A DNA stretch of 20,088 bases from CAZVAR01 sp964625225 (GTDB taxonomy: Bacteria > Pseudomonadota > Alphaproteobacteria > JAJUGE01): positions 1 through 20,088 of the forward strand of contig CAZVAR010000063.1 of the NCBI GenBank assembly GCA_964625225.1, given 5' to 3'. A program made the translations under genes and the position numbers. Of this stretch, positions 6,870 through 13,790 are shown piece after piece. A model generated the notes under the pieces. The model searched no databases, was not told where the DNA came from, and worked only from the letters and a program-made list of their open reading frames with translations. Each line of letters starts with the position of its first letter. Positions within the stretch are counted from its first letter, which is position 1.

Positions 6870-8813
6870 ATGCTCGCTCCCGAGGTCGAAAACCGCGAAA
6901 TCGCTCTCACGCTGCCGGACGGGAGCGTCCGCCGCTATCCGGCGGGTACGACCGGGAGCGCGGTGGCGGCATCGATCGGCAGGAGGCTGGCTGAGGCCGC
7001 GGTCGCGATCAAGCTCGACGGCCGCCTGGTCGATCTGGACCTGCCGATCGAACGGGACGCCGCGATCGAGATCGTGACGCGCGACTCCGAGGACGGCCTG
7101 GCCATCATCCGGCACGATGCCGCGCACATCATGGCGGAGGCGGTGCAGAGCCTCTATCCCGGCACCCAGGTCACGATCGGCCCGGTCATCGAGAACGGGT
7201 TCTACTACGACTTCGCCCGGGCCGAACCCTTCACGCCCGACGACCTGGACCGCATCGAGCAGCGGATGCACGAGATCGTCGATCGCAACGAGCCGTTCCG
7301 CCGCGAGGTCTGGTCCCGCGACGAGGCCATCCGCTTCTTCGAGAAGGCGGGCGAAGAGTACAAGGTCGAGCTGATCGAAGCCATTCCCGAGGGCGAGGAA
7401 ATCTCGATCTACAGGCAGGGCGAATGGCTCGATCTGTGCCGTGGTCCGCACGCGCCCTCGACGGGCCGGGTCGGGCACGCCTTCAAGCTGATGAAGGTGG
7501 CCGGCGCCTACTGGCGCGGCGATGCGCGCAACCCGATGCTGCAGCGCATTTACGGAACCGCCTGGGGCAGCGACAAGGATCTCAAAGCCTATCTCGAGCG
7601 GTTGGAGGAGGCCGAGCGGCGCGATCATCGCCGATTGGGCCGGGAGATGGATTTGTTCCACATCCAGGAGGAGGCACCGGGCAGCGTCTTCTGGCATCCG
7701 AAGGGCTGGACGCTGTTCCGCATCGCCGAGGGCTATATCCGCCGGCGGCTGGAGGCGGACGGCTATGTCGAGGTGAAGACGCCCCAGCTCATCGACCGCG
7801 GCCTCTGGGAAGCCTCCGGCCATTGGGAGAAGTTCCGCGAGAACATGTTCACGACGGAGACCGAGGAGCGGGTCTTCGCGCTGAAGCCGATGAACTGCCC
7901 CGGCCACGTCCAGATCTTCCGGCAGGGGCTCAAGAGCTACCGGGACCTGCCCCTGCGCATGGCCGAGTTCGGGTCCTGTCACCGCAATGAGCCGTCGGGC
8001 GCGCTGCACGGCATCATGCGGGTCCGGGCCTTCACGCAGGACGATGCGCACATCTTCTGCACCGAGGACCAGATCACGGCGGAGACACAGCGCTTCTGCG
8101 ACCTGCTGCTGAGCGTCTACCGGGATTTCGGCTTCGAGCAGGTGGCGGTGAAGTTCTCCGACCGCCCGGAGAGGCGCGCGGGCGACGATGCGGTTTGGGA
8201 CAAGTCGGAAGGCGCGCTGAAGGCTGCGGTCGAGGCGGTCGGCCTGCCTTACACGTTGAATCCCGGTGAGGGGGCCTTCTATGGGCCGAAGCTGGAATTC
8301 GTACTGCGCGACGCGATCGGCCGCGACTGGCAATGCGGCACGCTCCAGGTAGATTTCGTGCTTCCGGAGCGGCTCGGCGCCACCTATGTCGGCGAGGACG
8401 GCGAGAAGCACCGCCCAGTGATGCTGCACCGGGCCATTCTGGGCTCGCTCGAGCGCTTCATCGGGGTGCTGATCGAGCACTATGCCGGCCGCTTCCCGCT
8501 TTGGCTGGCGCCGGTGCAGATCGTCGTCGCCACGATCACCCAGGACGCCGATGCCTATGCGCGGGAGGTGTTCGCCGCGCTCAGGGCCGCAGGGCTGCGC
8601 GCCGAACTCGACCTTCGCAACGAGAAGATCAACTACAAAGTCCGTGAGCACAGCCTCGCCAAGGTTCCGGTGCTGCTGGTGGTCGGCAAACGCGAGGCCG
8701 AGCAGCGGACGGTCGCGGTGCGCCGCCTGGGCGGAAAGGCGCAAGAAATTCTTGCGCTCGATCAAGCACTGGCTACGTTAGAGAACGAGGCGGCGGAGCC
8801 CGCCGCCTCGTAA
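6870..8813 (+). CDS. thrS: Threonyl-tRNA synthetase
   Basis: A full-length 647-residue class II synthetase that charges tRNA-Thr (E. coli enzyme 642). Domains in order: TGS (about 8-70, LPDGSVRRYPAGTTG); editing domain with the metal-like quartet His82, His86 (HDAAH) and Cys190, His194 (CRGPH), which hydrolyses Ser-tRNA-Thr; catalytic core (about 265-550); anticodon-binding domain (about 555-640). The zinc ligands of the active site are Cys343 (MNCPGH), His394 (DDAHIF) and His520 (MLHRAILGS). All are displaced by nine residues from the E. coli positions. Motif 2 is FGSCHRNEPSGALHG and motif 3 is HRAILGSLERF. The start at 6870 is chosen because the TGS domain begins at once and no other start fits. 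It is the first gene of the translation cluster. An 11-bp inverted repeat forms its last codons. Confidence 0.98.
   Translation: MLAPEVENREIALTLPDGSVRRYPAGTTGSAVAASIGRRLAEAAVAIKLDGRLVDLDLPIERDAAIEIVTRDSEDGLAIIRHDAAHIMAEAVQSLYPGTQVTIGPVIENGFYYDFARAEPFTPDDLDRIEQRMHEIVDRNEPFRREVWSRDEAIRFFEKAGEEYKVELIEAIPEGEEISIYRQGEWLDLCRGPHAPSTGRVGHAFKLMKVAGAYWRGDARNPMLQRIYGTAWGSDKDLKAYLERLEEAERRDHRRLGREMDLFHIQEEAPGSVFWHPKGWTLFRIAEGYIRRRLEADGYVEVKTPQLIDRGLWEASGHWEKFRENMFTTETEERVFALKPMNCPGHVQIFRQGLKSYRDLPLRMAEFGSCHRNEPSGALHGIMRVRAFTQDDAHIFCTEDQITAETQRFCDLLLSVYRDFGFEQVAVKFSDRPERRAGDDAVWDKSEGALKAAVEAVGLPYTLNPGEGAFYGPKLEFVLRDAIGRDWQCGTLQVDFVLPERLGATYVGEDGEKHRPVMLHRAILGSLERFIGVLIEHYAGRFPLWLAPVQIVVATITQDADAYAREVFAALRAAGLRAELDLRNEKINYKVREHSLAKVPVLLVVGKREAEQRTVAVRRLGGKAQEILALDQALATLENEAAEPAAS
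8786..8810 (+). terminator. Perfect 11-bp hairpin ending at the thrS stop codon
   Basis: CGAGGCGGCGG (8786-8796) and CCGCCGCCTCG (8800-8810) are exact reverse complements around the loop AGC. The TAA stop follows immediately (8811-8813). The stem encodes the last residues EAAEPAAS. No T-run follows, so this is either a partial terminator/attenuator before infC or an mRNA 3'-end stabiliser. Confidence 0.5.
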
Positions 8814-8883
8814 TCCGCTTCAGTCATGTTCGCGGGACGCCAGCCGATTCGCGGGGATCCGCCGGCGTCTCCCGCCCGAGCGC

Positions 8884-8899
8884 AGGGAGAGCATACATA
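8884..8899 (+). promoter_or_regulatory. infC translation initiation site: AGGGAGAG + AUA
   Basis: A strong Shine-Dalgarno run AGGGAGAG (8884-8891) lies 5 nt before ATA at 8897. The following codons read ARPTFSGQSAPSKDGPRVNEE, which matches the expected IF-3 N-terminus. No ATG, GTG or TTG occurs in this frame between thrS and GTG 8951. This decides the start of infC. Confidence 0.7.
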
Positions 8900-9439
8900 G
8901 CAAGGCCAACTTTTTCGGGTCAGAGCGCCCCGTCGAAGGACGGCCCGCGCGTGAACGAGGAGATCGATGCGCGGATGGTCCGGCTGATCGACGAGAACGG
9001 CGAGATGGTCGGCGTCGTCTCGCGGCTGCAGGCGCTGCAGGCCGCGGCGGACGCCGGACTCGATCTCGTCGAGGTCGCGGCGAACGCCGACCCGCCGGTG
9101 TGCAAAATTCTCGATTACGGACGCTTCAAATACGAGGCCCAGAAGAAGAAGAGCGAGGCCCGAAAGAAGCAGAAAGTCATCGAGGTCAAGGAAATCAAGC
9201 TGCGGCCCGGGATCGACCAGCACGATTACGAGATTAAGATGCGATCGGCGCGCCGCTTCATTGAGGAGGGGGACAAGGTCAAGGTTACCCTTCGGTTCCG
9301 CGGTCGCGAGATGGCGCATCAGGATCTCGGCATGAAGGTTCTGGAGCGTGTGCGCGAGGACCTCGACGAGATCGCCAAGGTCGAGCAATTTCCGAAGATG
9401 GAAGGCCGGCAGCTTATTATGGTGATGGCACCCCGCTGA
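8897..9439 (+). CDS. infC: Translation initiation factor IF-3, probable AUA start
   Basis: IF-3 binds the 30S subunit, prevents premature 50S joining and discriminates the initiator tRNA and start codon. From ATA 8897 the protein has 180 residues, the usual family length. The N-terminal domain holds DGPRVNEEI, VRLIDENGEMVGVVS and DLVEVAANADPPVCKI. A Lys-rich linker helix follows (YEAQKKKSEARKKQK), then the C-terminal domain (EIKLRPGIDQHDYEIKM, KVKVTLRFRGREMAHQDLGMKVL, MEGRQLIMVMAPR). Starting at GTG 8951 would give only 162 residues and remove the conserved ARP...DGPR segment, although that GTG has no ribosome-binding site. E. coli and many other infC genes start with AUU so that IF-3 represses its own translation. 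AUA would serve the same logic. It lies 83 nt after thrS. Confidence 0.93.
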   Translation: MARPTFSGQSAPSKDGPRVNEEIDARMVRLIDENGEMVGVVSRLQALQAAADAGLDLVEVAANADPPVCKILDYGRFKYEAQKKKSEARKKQKVIEVKEIKLRPGIDQHDYEIKMRSARRFIEEGDKVKVTLRFRGREMAHQDLGMKVLERVREDLDEIAKVEQFPKMEGRQLIMVMAPR

Positions 9440-9442
9440 ACC

Positions 9443-9465
9443 GCGGCCGCCCAGGGGGCGGCCGC
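9443..9465 (+). terminator. 10-bp GC hairpin directly after infC
   Basis: GCGGCCGCCC (9443-9452) and GGGCGGCCGC (9456-9465) are exact reverse complements with a 3-nt loop, starting 4 nt after the infC stop. No T-run follows. Probable partial or Rho-assisted terminator, or a stability element. Confidence 0.5.
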
Positions 9466-9484
9466 CCAGCGAGGTCGTGATCGA

Positions 9485-9511
9485 GGGGCGCGGGCCGCAG
9501 GCTCGCGCCCC
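9485..9511 (+). terminator. Second GC hairpin upstream of rpmI, terminator-like
   Basis: GGGGCGCG (9485-9492) pairs with CGCGCCCC (9504-9511). The 11-nt loop contains an inner GCC/GGC pairing. It is followed by GATCTTGCCTTCCC, a mildly T-rich stretch, and sits just upstream of the rpmI promoter, as expected for a terminator separating infC from rpmI-rplT. Confidence 0.45.
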
Positions 9512-9515
9512 GATC

Positions 9516-9544
9516 TTGCCTTCCCATGGCCGTGCCCGTATAAG
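9516..9544 (+). promoter_or_regulatory. Candidate sigma70-type promoter for rpmI-rplT
   Basis: TTGCCT (9516-9521) is separated by exactly 17 nt from TATAAG (9539-9544). They match TTGACA and TATAAT at 4/6 and 5/6. Predicted transcription start is near 9551, leaving a leader of about 79 nt before rpmI. This is the best promoter match I see in the window. Confidence 0.6.
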
Positions 9545-9550
9545 CCCTGT

Positions 9551-9629
9551 TCGTTTTCGGCGGCGAGGCCGGACCCTTCGGTCCCGGGCATGCCCAACCG
9601 CCGGTGTTTCAACCCGATGAGGTCGAAAA
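9551..9629 (+). promoter_or_regulatory. Structured leader of rpmI-rplT, possible L20 control region
   Basis: CGGCGG (9558-9563) can pair with CCGCCG (9598-9603) to enclose a stem GGACC/GGTCC (9571-9575 with 9580-9584, loop CTTC) and the palindrome GGGCATGCCC (9586-9595). The fold ends 14 nt before the Shine-Dalgarno TGAGGT (9618-9623) of rpmI. In E. coli and Bacillus, L20 binds leader RNA of this operon to repress it. Whether this RNA is such a target is inference. Confidence 0.4.
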
Positions 9630-9833
9630 ATGCCCAAGTTGAAGACGAAGAGCAGCGCCAAGAAGCGCTTCCGGGTTACCGGAAGCGGCAAGGTGCTGAT
9701 GAACCACGGCTATAAGCAACACAATCTGCGCAAGCGGCCGCAGAAGATGAAGCGGTCGGCCCGGGGCACCCGCGTGCTGAGCGCCGCCGATACCGGCCTC
9801 GTCCTCCACCACATGCCGTATGCGAGGGGCTGA
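9630..9833 (+). CDS. rpmI: Large ribosomal subunit protein L35
   Basis: A 67-residue, very basic protein of the 50S subunit, the family's usual length. It begins with the hallmark MPKLKTKSSAKKRFRVTGSGK, then HNLRKRPQKMKR. The ATG at 9630 has a TGAGGT ribosome-binding site 6 nt upstream. It is followed after 3 nt by rplT, the invariant bacterial rpmI-rplT pair, so the two are co-transcribed and probably translationally coupled. Confidence 0.98.
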   Translation: MPKLKTKSSAKKRFRVTGSGKVLMNHGYKQHNLRKRPQKMKRSARGTRVLSAADTGLVLHHMPYARG

Positions 9834-9836
9834 GCC

Positions 9837-10202
9837 ATGGCACGGGTCAAGCGCGGCACCACGACTCACGCGCGCCACAAGAAGGTCATCAAGATGGCCT
9901 CGGGCTACCGGGGCCGGGCCAACAACACGTTCCGCGTCGCGGTCGAGAGGGTCGAGAAGGCGCTGCAATACGCCTACCGTGATCGACGTAACCGCAAGCG
10001 CGATTTCCGTGGTCTCTGGATCCAGCGGATCAACGCGGCGGCGCGCGAAAACGGGATGACCTACTCGCAACTCATGGGGGGCATCCACAAGGCCGGCATC
10101 GAGGTCGACCGCAAGATCCTCGCCGATCTCGCCGTACGCGAGCCGGCCTCGTTCCGCGCCATCGTCGAGCAGGCGCAAGCGGCCCTTGCCTCATCGCGGT
10201 GA
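9837..10202 (+). CDS. rplT: Large ribosomal subunit protein L20
   Basis: A 121-residue L20, near the usual 117-120. The extended basic N-terminal tail (MARVKRGTTTHARHKKVIKMASGYRGRANNTFRVA) threads into 23S rRNA. The globular part carries YAYRDRRNRKRDFRGLWIQRINAAAR and the conserved YSQLMGGIHKAGIEVDRKILADLA. L20 is essential for early 50S assembly and in other bacteria represses its own operon by binding the leader mRNA. The start at 9837 lies 3 nt after the rpmI stop. A strong hairpin 12 nt downstream marks a probable transcript end or attenuation point before pheS. Confidence 0.98.
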   Translation: MARVKRGTTTHARHKKVIKMASGYRGRANNTFRVAVERVEKALQYAYRDRRNRKRDFRGLWIQRINAAARENGMTYSQLMGGIHKAGIEVDRKILADLAVREPASFRAIVEQAQAALASSR

Positions 10203-10214
10203 GGTCCAGCCTTC

Positions 10215-10247
10215 CGTGCGGGCGGCCGGCCCCGACCGGCCCGCACG
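10215..10247 (+). terminator. Hairpin between rplT and pheS
   Basis: CGTGCGGG (10215-10222) pairs with CCCGCACG (10240-10247), and a CCGG/CCGG pairing extends the stem inside. It is followed by TTCCAGATTC rather than a T-run. It could terminate rpmI-rplT or attenuate read-through into pheST. No Phe-rich leader peptide (E. coli pheM type) is visible in the 103-bp gap. Confidence 0.5.
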
Positions 10248-10305
10248 TTCCAGATTCGGAAGAAGGCCGGCGCGCCAAGGTCCACCCTCATAGCATTTCG
10301 GCCGG

Positions 10306-11385
10306 ATGACCCACGATCTCGACCGCATCCGTACGGAGACGCTGCAGGTTATCTCCGAGGTCGATTCCCTCGACGCGCTGGAGCGGGTGCGCGTCGAGGC
10401 GCTTGGCCGCAAGGGCCGCATCACCGAGATGATGAAGACCCTCGGCACGCTGGCACCCGAGGAGCGGCGCGAGCGTGGGGCCGCGCTCAACCGTCTCAAG
10501 GAGGAGATCGCCGCCCGCATCGAGACGCGCAAGGCGGAGCTGGCGCGGGCCGAGCTCGACCGGCGGTTGGCTGCCGAACGCATCGACGTGACGCTGCCGG
10601 CCCGGCCCGAGCCCGACGGCCGCATCCACCCGATCAGCCAGACCATCGACGAGCTGGTGGCGATCTTCGGCGAGATGGGCTTCGTCGTTGCCGAAGGGCC
10701 CGACATCGAAGACGACTGGCACAATTTCGAGGCACTCAACATCCCGCCGGAACACCCGGCTCGGCAGGAGATGGATACGTTCTACCTGACCGAGCGGGCG
10801 GACGGGACGCGCCCGGTGCTGCGAACCCACACCTCGCCGGTGCAGATCCGCACGATGCAAGCGGTCGAGCCGCCGATCCGGATCATCGCGCCCGGCCGTA
10901 CCTTCCGCTCCGACAGCGACGCCACACACTCGCCGATGTTCCATCAGGTCGAGGGGTTGGCGATCGGTGAAAATATCCATATGGGGCACCTCAAGGGCTG
11001 CCTCGTCGAGTTCTGTCGCGCCTATTTCGGCGTCGCCGACCTGCCGGTCCGTTTCCGCGCCAGCTATTTCCCGTTCACCGAGCCCTCCGCCGAAGTGGAC
11101 ATCGGCTGTTCGCGTGCGGGCGGCCAGCTCCGGATCGGCGCCGGCGGCGACTGGCTGGAGATCCTCGGCTGCGGCATGGTGCACCCCAAGGTGCTGGCGA
11201 ACTGCGGCATCGACCCGACGCGTTGGCAGGGATTCGCCTTCGGCATGGGGATCGAGCGTATCGCCATGCTGAAGTACGGCATCCCCGACCTGCGCACCTT
11301 TTACGAGTCCGACCTGCGCTGGCTCCGTCATTACGGCTTCGCGCCGCTCGACGTGCCGAGCCTGCTCGGGGGGTTGGCGCGATGA
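10306..11385 (+). CDS. pheS: Phenylalanyl-tRNA synthetase alpha subunit
   Basis: A 359-residue catalytic subunit of the heterotetrameric PheRS, which attaches Phe to tRNA-Phe. An N-terminal coiled coil (about 1-85: DALERVRVEALGRKGRITEMMK and the ALNRLKEEIAARIETRKAELA region) contacts the tRNA. The class II core follows: HPISQTIDELVAIFGEMGF, the substrate loop LRTHTSPVQIRTM, motif 2 PGRTFRSDSDATHSPMFHQVEGL, PSAEVDIGCSRAGG and motif 3 GFAFGMGIERIAMLKYGIPDLR. Ala in FAFGMG is the residue that shapes the Phe pocket in this family. The ATG at 10306 lacks a clear Shine-Dalgarno sequence. The stop overlaps the pheT start by four bases (ATGA at 11382-11385), so synthesis of the two subunits is coupled. 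Confidence 0.97.
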   Translation: MTHDLDRIRTETLQVISEVDSLDALERVRVEALGRKGRITEMMKTLGTLAPEERRERGAALNRLKEEIAARIETRKAELARAELDRRLAAERIDVTLPARPEPDGRIHPISQTIDELVAIFGEMGFVVAEGPDIEDDWHNFEALNIPPEHPARQEMDTFYLTERADGTRPVLRTHTSPVQIRTMQAVEPPIRIIAPGRTFRSDSDATHSPMFHQVEGLAIGENIHMGHLKGCLVEFCRAYFGVADLPVRFRASYFPFTEPSAEVDIGCSRAGGQLRIGAGGDWLEILGCGMVHPKVLANCGIDPTRWQGFAFGMGIERIAMLKYGIPDLRTFYESDLRWLRHYGFAPLDVPSLLGGLAR

Positions 11386-13790
11386 AGTTCACGTTGTCCG
11401 GGCTGAAGGACCATCTCGACACCGAGGCGAGTCTCGACACGATCGCGCATACCCTCACCATGATCGGCCTCGAGGTCGATTCGGTCGAGGATCGCGGCAA
11501 GGATCTCTCCGCCTTTACCGTCGCCCGCGTGATCGAGGCGAAGCCACATCCCAATGCCGACCGGCTGCGCGTCTGCCTTGTGGATACCGGAACCGAGCAG
11601 GTTCAGGTCGTCTGCGGCGCGCCGAATGCACGCTCCGGCATGATGGGCGTGTTCGCGCCGGCCGGGACCTACATCCCCGGTACCCAGCTCGATCTGAAGA
11701 AGAGCGTCATCCGCGGCGTCGAGAGCAACGGCATGCTCGTCTCAGAGCGCGAACTGGGTTTGTCCGACGAGCACGAAGGGATCATCGAACTCCCCGAGGA
11801 CACCCCGCTTGGCGCCCCTTTCGTGCGGGTGATGGGGCTCGACGACCCGCTGATCGAGGTCGGCCTGACGCCGAACCGCGGCGATTGCGCCGGGGTGCGC
11901 GGCATTGCCCGCGATCTGTGCGCTGCCGGGCTCGGCAGCCTGAAGCGGGTTCCCGGTTGGGGTGAGGACGTACCGGGAGCGTTCGAGAGCCCGATTCCGG
12001 TCCGCATCGACCTGCCCGATCATGCTGGCGACGCCTGCCCGATGTTCGCCGGCCGCTATTTCCGCGGGGTACGGAACGGGCCGAGCCCGCGCTGGCTGCA
12101 GGAGCGGCTCAGGGCGGTGGGCCTGCGGCCGATCTCGGCGCTGGTGGACATCACCAACTGGTTCTCGCTGGACCTTGCGCGGCCGCTGCATGTGTTCGAT
12201 GCGGACAAGCTGACCGGCGGCATCACCGTGCGGCTGTCGCGTCCGGGCGAGACCCTGCTGGCGCTCGACGGACGCACTTACGAGCTCGACGACACGATGA
12301 CCGTGATCGCCGACGATGCCGGTCCGCAGGGATTGGGCGGCGTCATGGGTGGCGAGGCGACCGGCTGTACCGAGGCGACGGTCAACGTCTTCCTCGAAAG
12401 CGCGCTGTTCGATCCGCGCCGGACGGCGCAGACCGGCCGCAAGCTCGGCATCAACTCGGATGCGCGCTACCGGTTCGAGCGCGGTGTGGACCCGACGTCG
12501 GTGCTGCCTGGCCTCGAAGCCGCGACCAAGATGATCCTCGAGCTCTGCGGCGGGGAGGCGAGCACGACGGTGATCGCCGGCCGCGAGCCGGAGTGGCAGC
12601 GGGAGATCATCTTCGGAACGGACCTGGTATCGAGGCTCGGCGGCATCGACGTGCCCGAGCACGCGGAGCGCATCCTCCGGGCCCTCGGATGCAAGGTCGA
12701 GCCGGTCGCCGCCGAAACTTTCAAGGTCACGCCTCCGCCCTGGCGGCCGGACATTCACGGCCCGGCGGATCTGGTCGAGGAGATCCTGCGAATCCACGGT
12801 TACGACCACATCCCGGTGGTTGCTCTGGAGCGGACGACGCCGCTGCCCGCGCCAGCCGTGTCACCCGAACAGGCGCGGGCGGTCCGGGCACGCCGCACGC
12901 TCGCGGCACGGGGCCTCGTCGAGGCGGTGACGTTCTCCTTCATGCCCGCCGCTTGGGCGGAGTCGTTCGGCGGCGGCGATGCGGCGCTTCGGCTTGCGAA
13001 CCCGATCAGCACCGACCTCGACACGATGCGCCCGTCGATCCTGCCCAACCTGATCGATGCGGCCCGGCACAATGCCGATCGTGGCCTGCCCGATGCCGGC
13101 CTGTTCGAGGTCGGGCCGCAATATGCGAGCGCCGCGGCCGAGGGGCAGCGGCTGGTGGCTGCCGGCCTGCGCTGGGGCCGCACGGGCCCGAGGCATTGGT
13201 CCTCGCCGCCGCGCCCGGTGGATGCGTTCGATGCCAAGGCCGATGCGATTGCGGCTCTCGAAGCGGCCGGCGCGCCGGTCGCCAACCTTCAGGTGACGGC
13301 CGACGCCCCGGAATGGTATCACCCGGGCCGCTCCGGCGCGCTCCGGCTCGGGCCGAAGATTCTGGCCTGGTTCGGCGAGTTGCATCCGGCGACCTTGGCG
13401 AGTTTCGACCTGGCCGGTCCTGCCGTCGGCTTCGAGGCGTTTCTCGACGCGGTGCCGCTGCCGAAGGTACGGACCGGCAAGGCCAAGCCACCATTGAAGC
13501 TGTCGCCGTTCCAGCCTGTGACGCGCGACTTCGCGTTCGTCGTCGACGCGGACGTAACGGCGGAGCGGCTGCTGAAGGCGGCCCGTGGCGCGGATCGGTC
13601 GCTGGTCGCCGAGATCACGGTTTTCGACGTCTATTCGGGACCCGGCGTGCCCGAGGGGCGCAAGTCGATGGCGATTGCCGTCACGCTGCAACCGATGCAG
13701 GCGACCCTGACCGAGGCCGAGATCGAGGCGGTCTCGCAGCGTATCGTCGCCGCCGTCGAGAAGGCGACGGGCGGCACTCTGCGACGGTGA
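11382..13790 (+). CDS. pheT: Phenylalanyl-tRNA synthetase beta subunit
   Basis: An 802-residue PheRS beta subunit (E. coli 795). The start is ATG 11382, overlapping the pheS stop. The longer in-frame opening from 11223 is rejected because MKFTLSGLKDHLDTEASLD is the normal family N-terminus. Domains in order: B1; the EMAP-type tRNA-binding domain (about 39-150: FTVARVIEAKPHPNADRLRVCLVDTG, GMLVSERELGLS); B3/B4 (about 210-400), which hydrolyses mischarged Tyr-tRNA-Phe; B5 (about 405-475); the catalytic-like core (PFQPVTRDFAFVV lies after it); and the C-terminal ferredoxin-fold anticodon-binding domain (about 710-802: KLSPFQPVTRDFAF to ATGGTLRR). Its stop TGA overlaps a GTG start of the next gene. 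Confidence 0.97.
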   Translation: MKFTLSGLKDHLDTEASLDTIAHTLTMIGLEVDSVEDRGKDLSAFTVARVIEAKPHPNADRLRVCLVDTGTEQVQVVCGAPNARSGMMGVFAPAGTYIPGTQLDLKKSVIRGVESNGMLVSERELGLSDEHEGIIELPEDTPLGAPFVRVMGLDDPLIEVGLTPNRGDCAGVRGIARDLCAAGLGSLKRVPGWGEDVPGAFESPIPVRIDLPDHAGDACPMFAGRYFRGVRNGPSPRWLQERLRAVGLRPISALVDITNWFSLDLARPLHVFDADKLTGGITVRLSRPGETLLALDGRTYELDDTMTVIADDAGPQGLGGVMGGEATGCTEATVNVFLESALFDPRRTAQTGRKLGINSDARYRFERGVDPTSVLPGLEAATKMILELCGGEASTTVIAGREPEWQREIIFGTDLVSRLGGIDVPEHAERILRALGCKVEPVAAETFKVTPPPWRPDIHGPADLVEEILRIHGYDHIPVVALERTTPLPAPAVSPEQARAVRARRTLAARGLVEAVTFSFMPAAWAESFGGGDAALRLANPISTDLDTMRPSILPNLIDAARHNADRGLPDAGLFEVGPQYASAAAEGQRLVAAGLRWGRTGPRHWSSPPRPVDAFDAKADAIAALEAAGAPVANLQVTADAPEWYHPGRSGALRLGPKILAWFGELHPATLASFDLAGPAVGFEAFLDAVPLPKVRTGKAKPPLKLSPFQPVTRDFAFVVDADVTAERLLKAARGADRSLVAEITVFDVYSGPGVPEGRKSMAIAVTLQPMQATLTEAEIEAVSQRIVAAVEKATGGTLRR

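Noticed and set aside
6834..8765. Long minus-strand open frame opposite thrS
   Set aside because: It mirrors a certain thrS gene; the translation is Arg/Leu/Asp-rich with no domain. Such antisense frames are common in G+C-rich DNA.
8951..8953. GTG as infC start
   Set aside because: It removes conserved N-terminal residues and has no ribosome-binding site, whereas ATA 8897 has both.
10203..10305. pheM-type Phe leader peptide
   Set aside because: No short ORF with clustered Phe codons is present.
12593..13786. Long in-frame upstream extension of the exported protein after pheT
   Set aside because: It lies wholly inside pheT in another frame and would bury the signal peptide.
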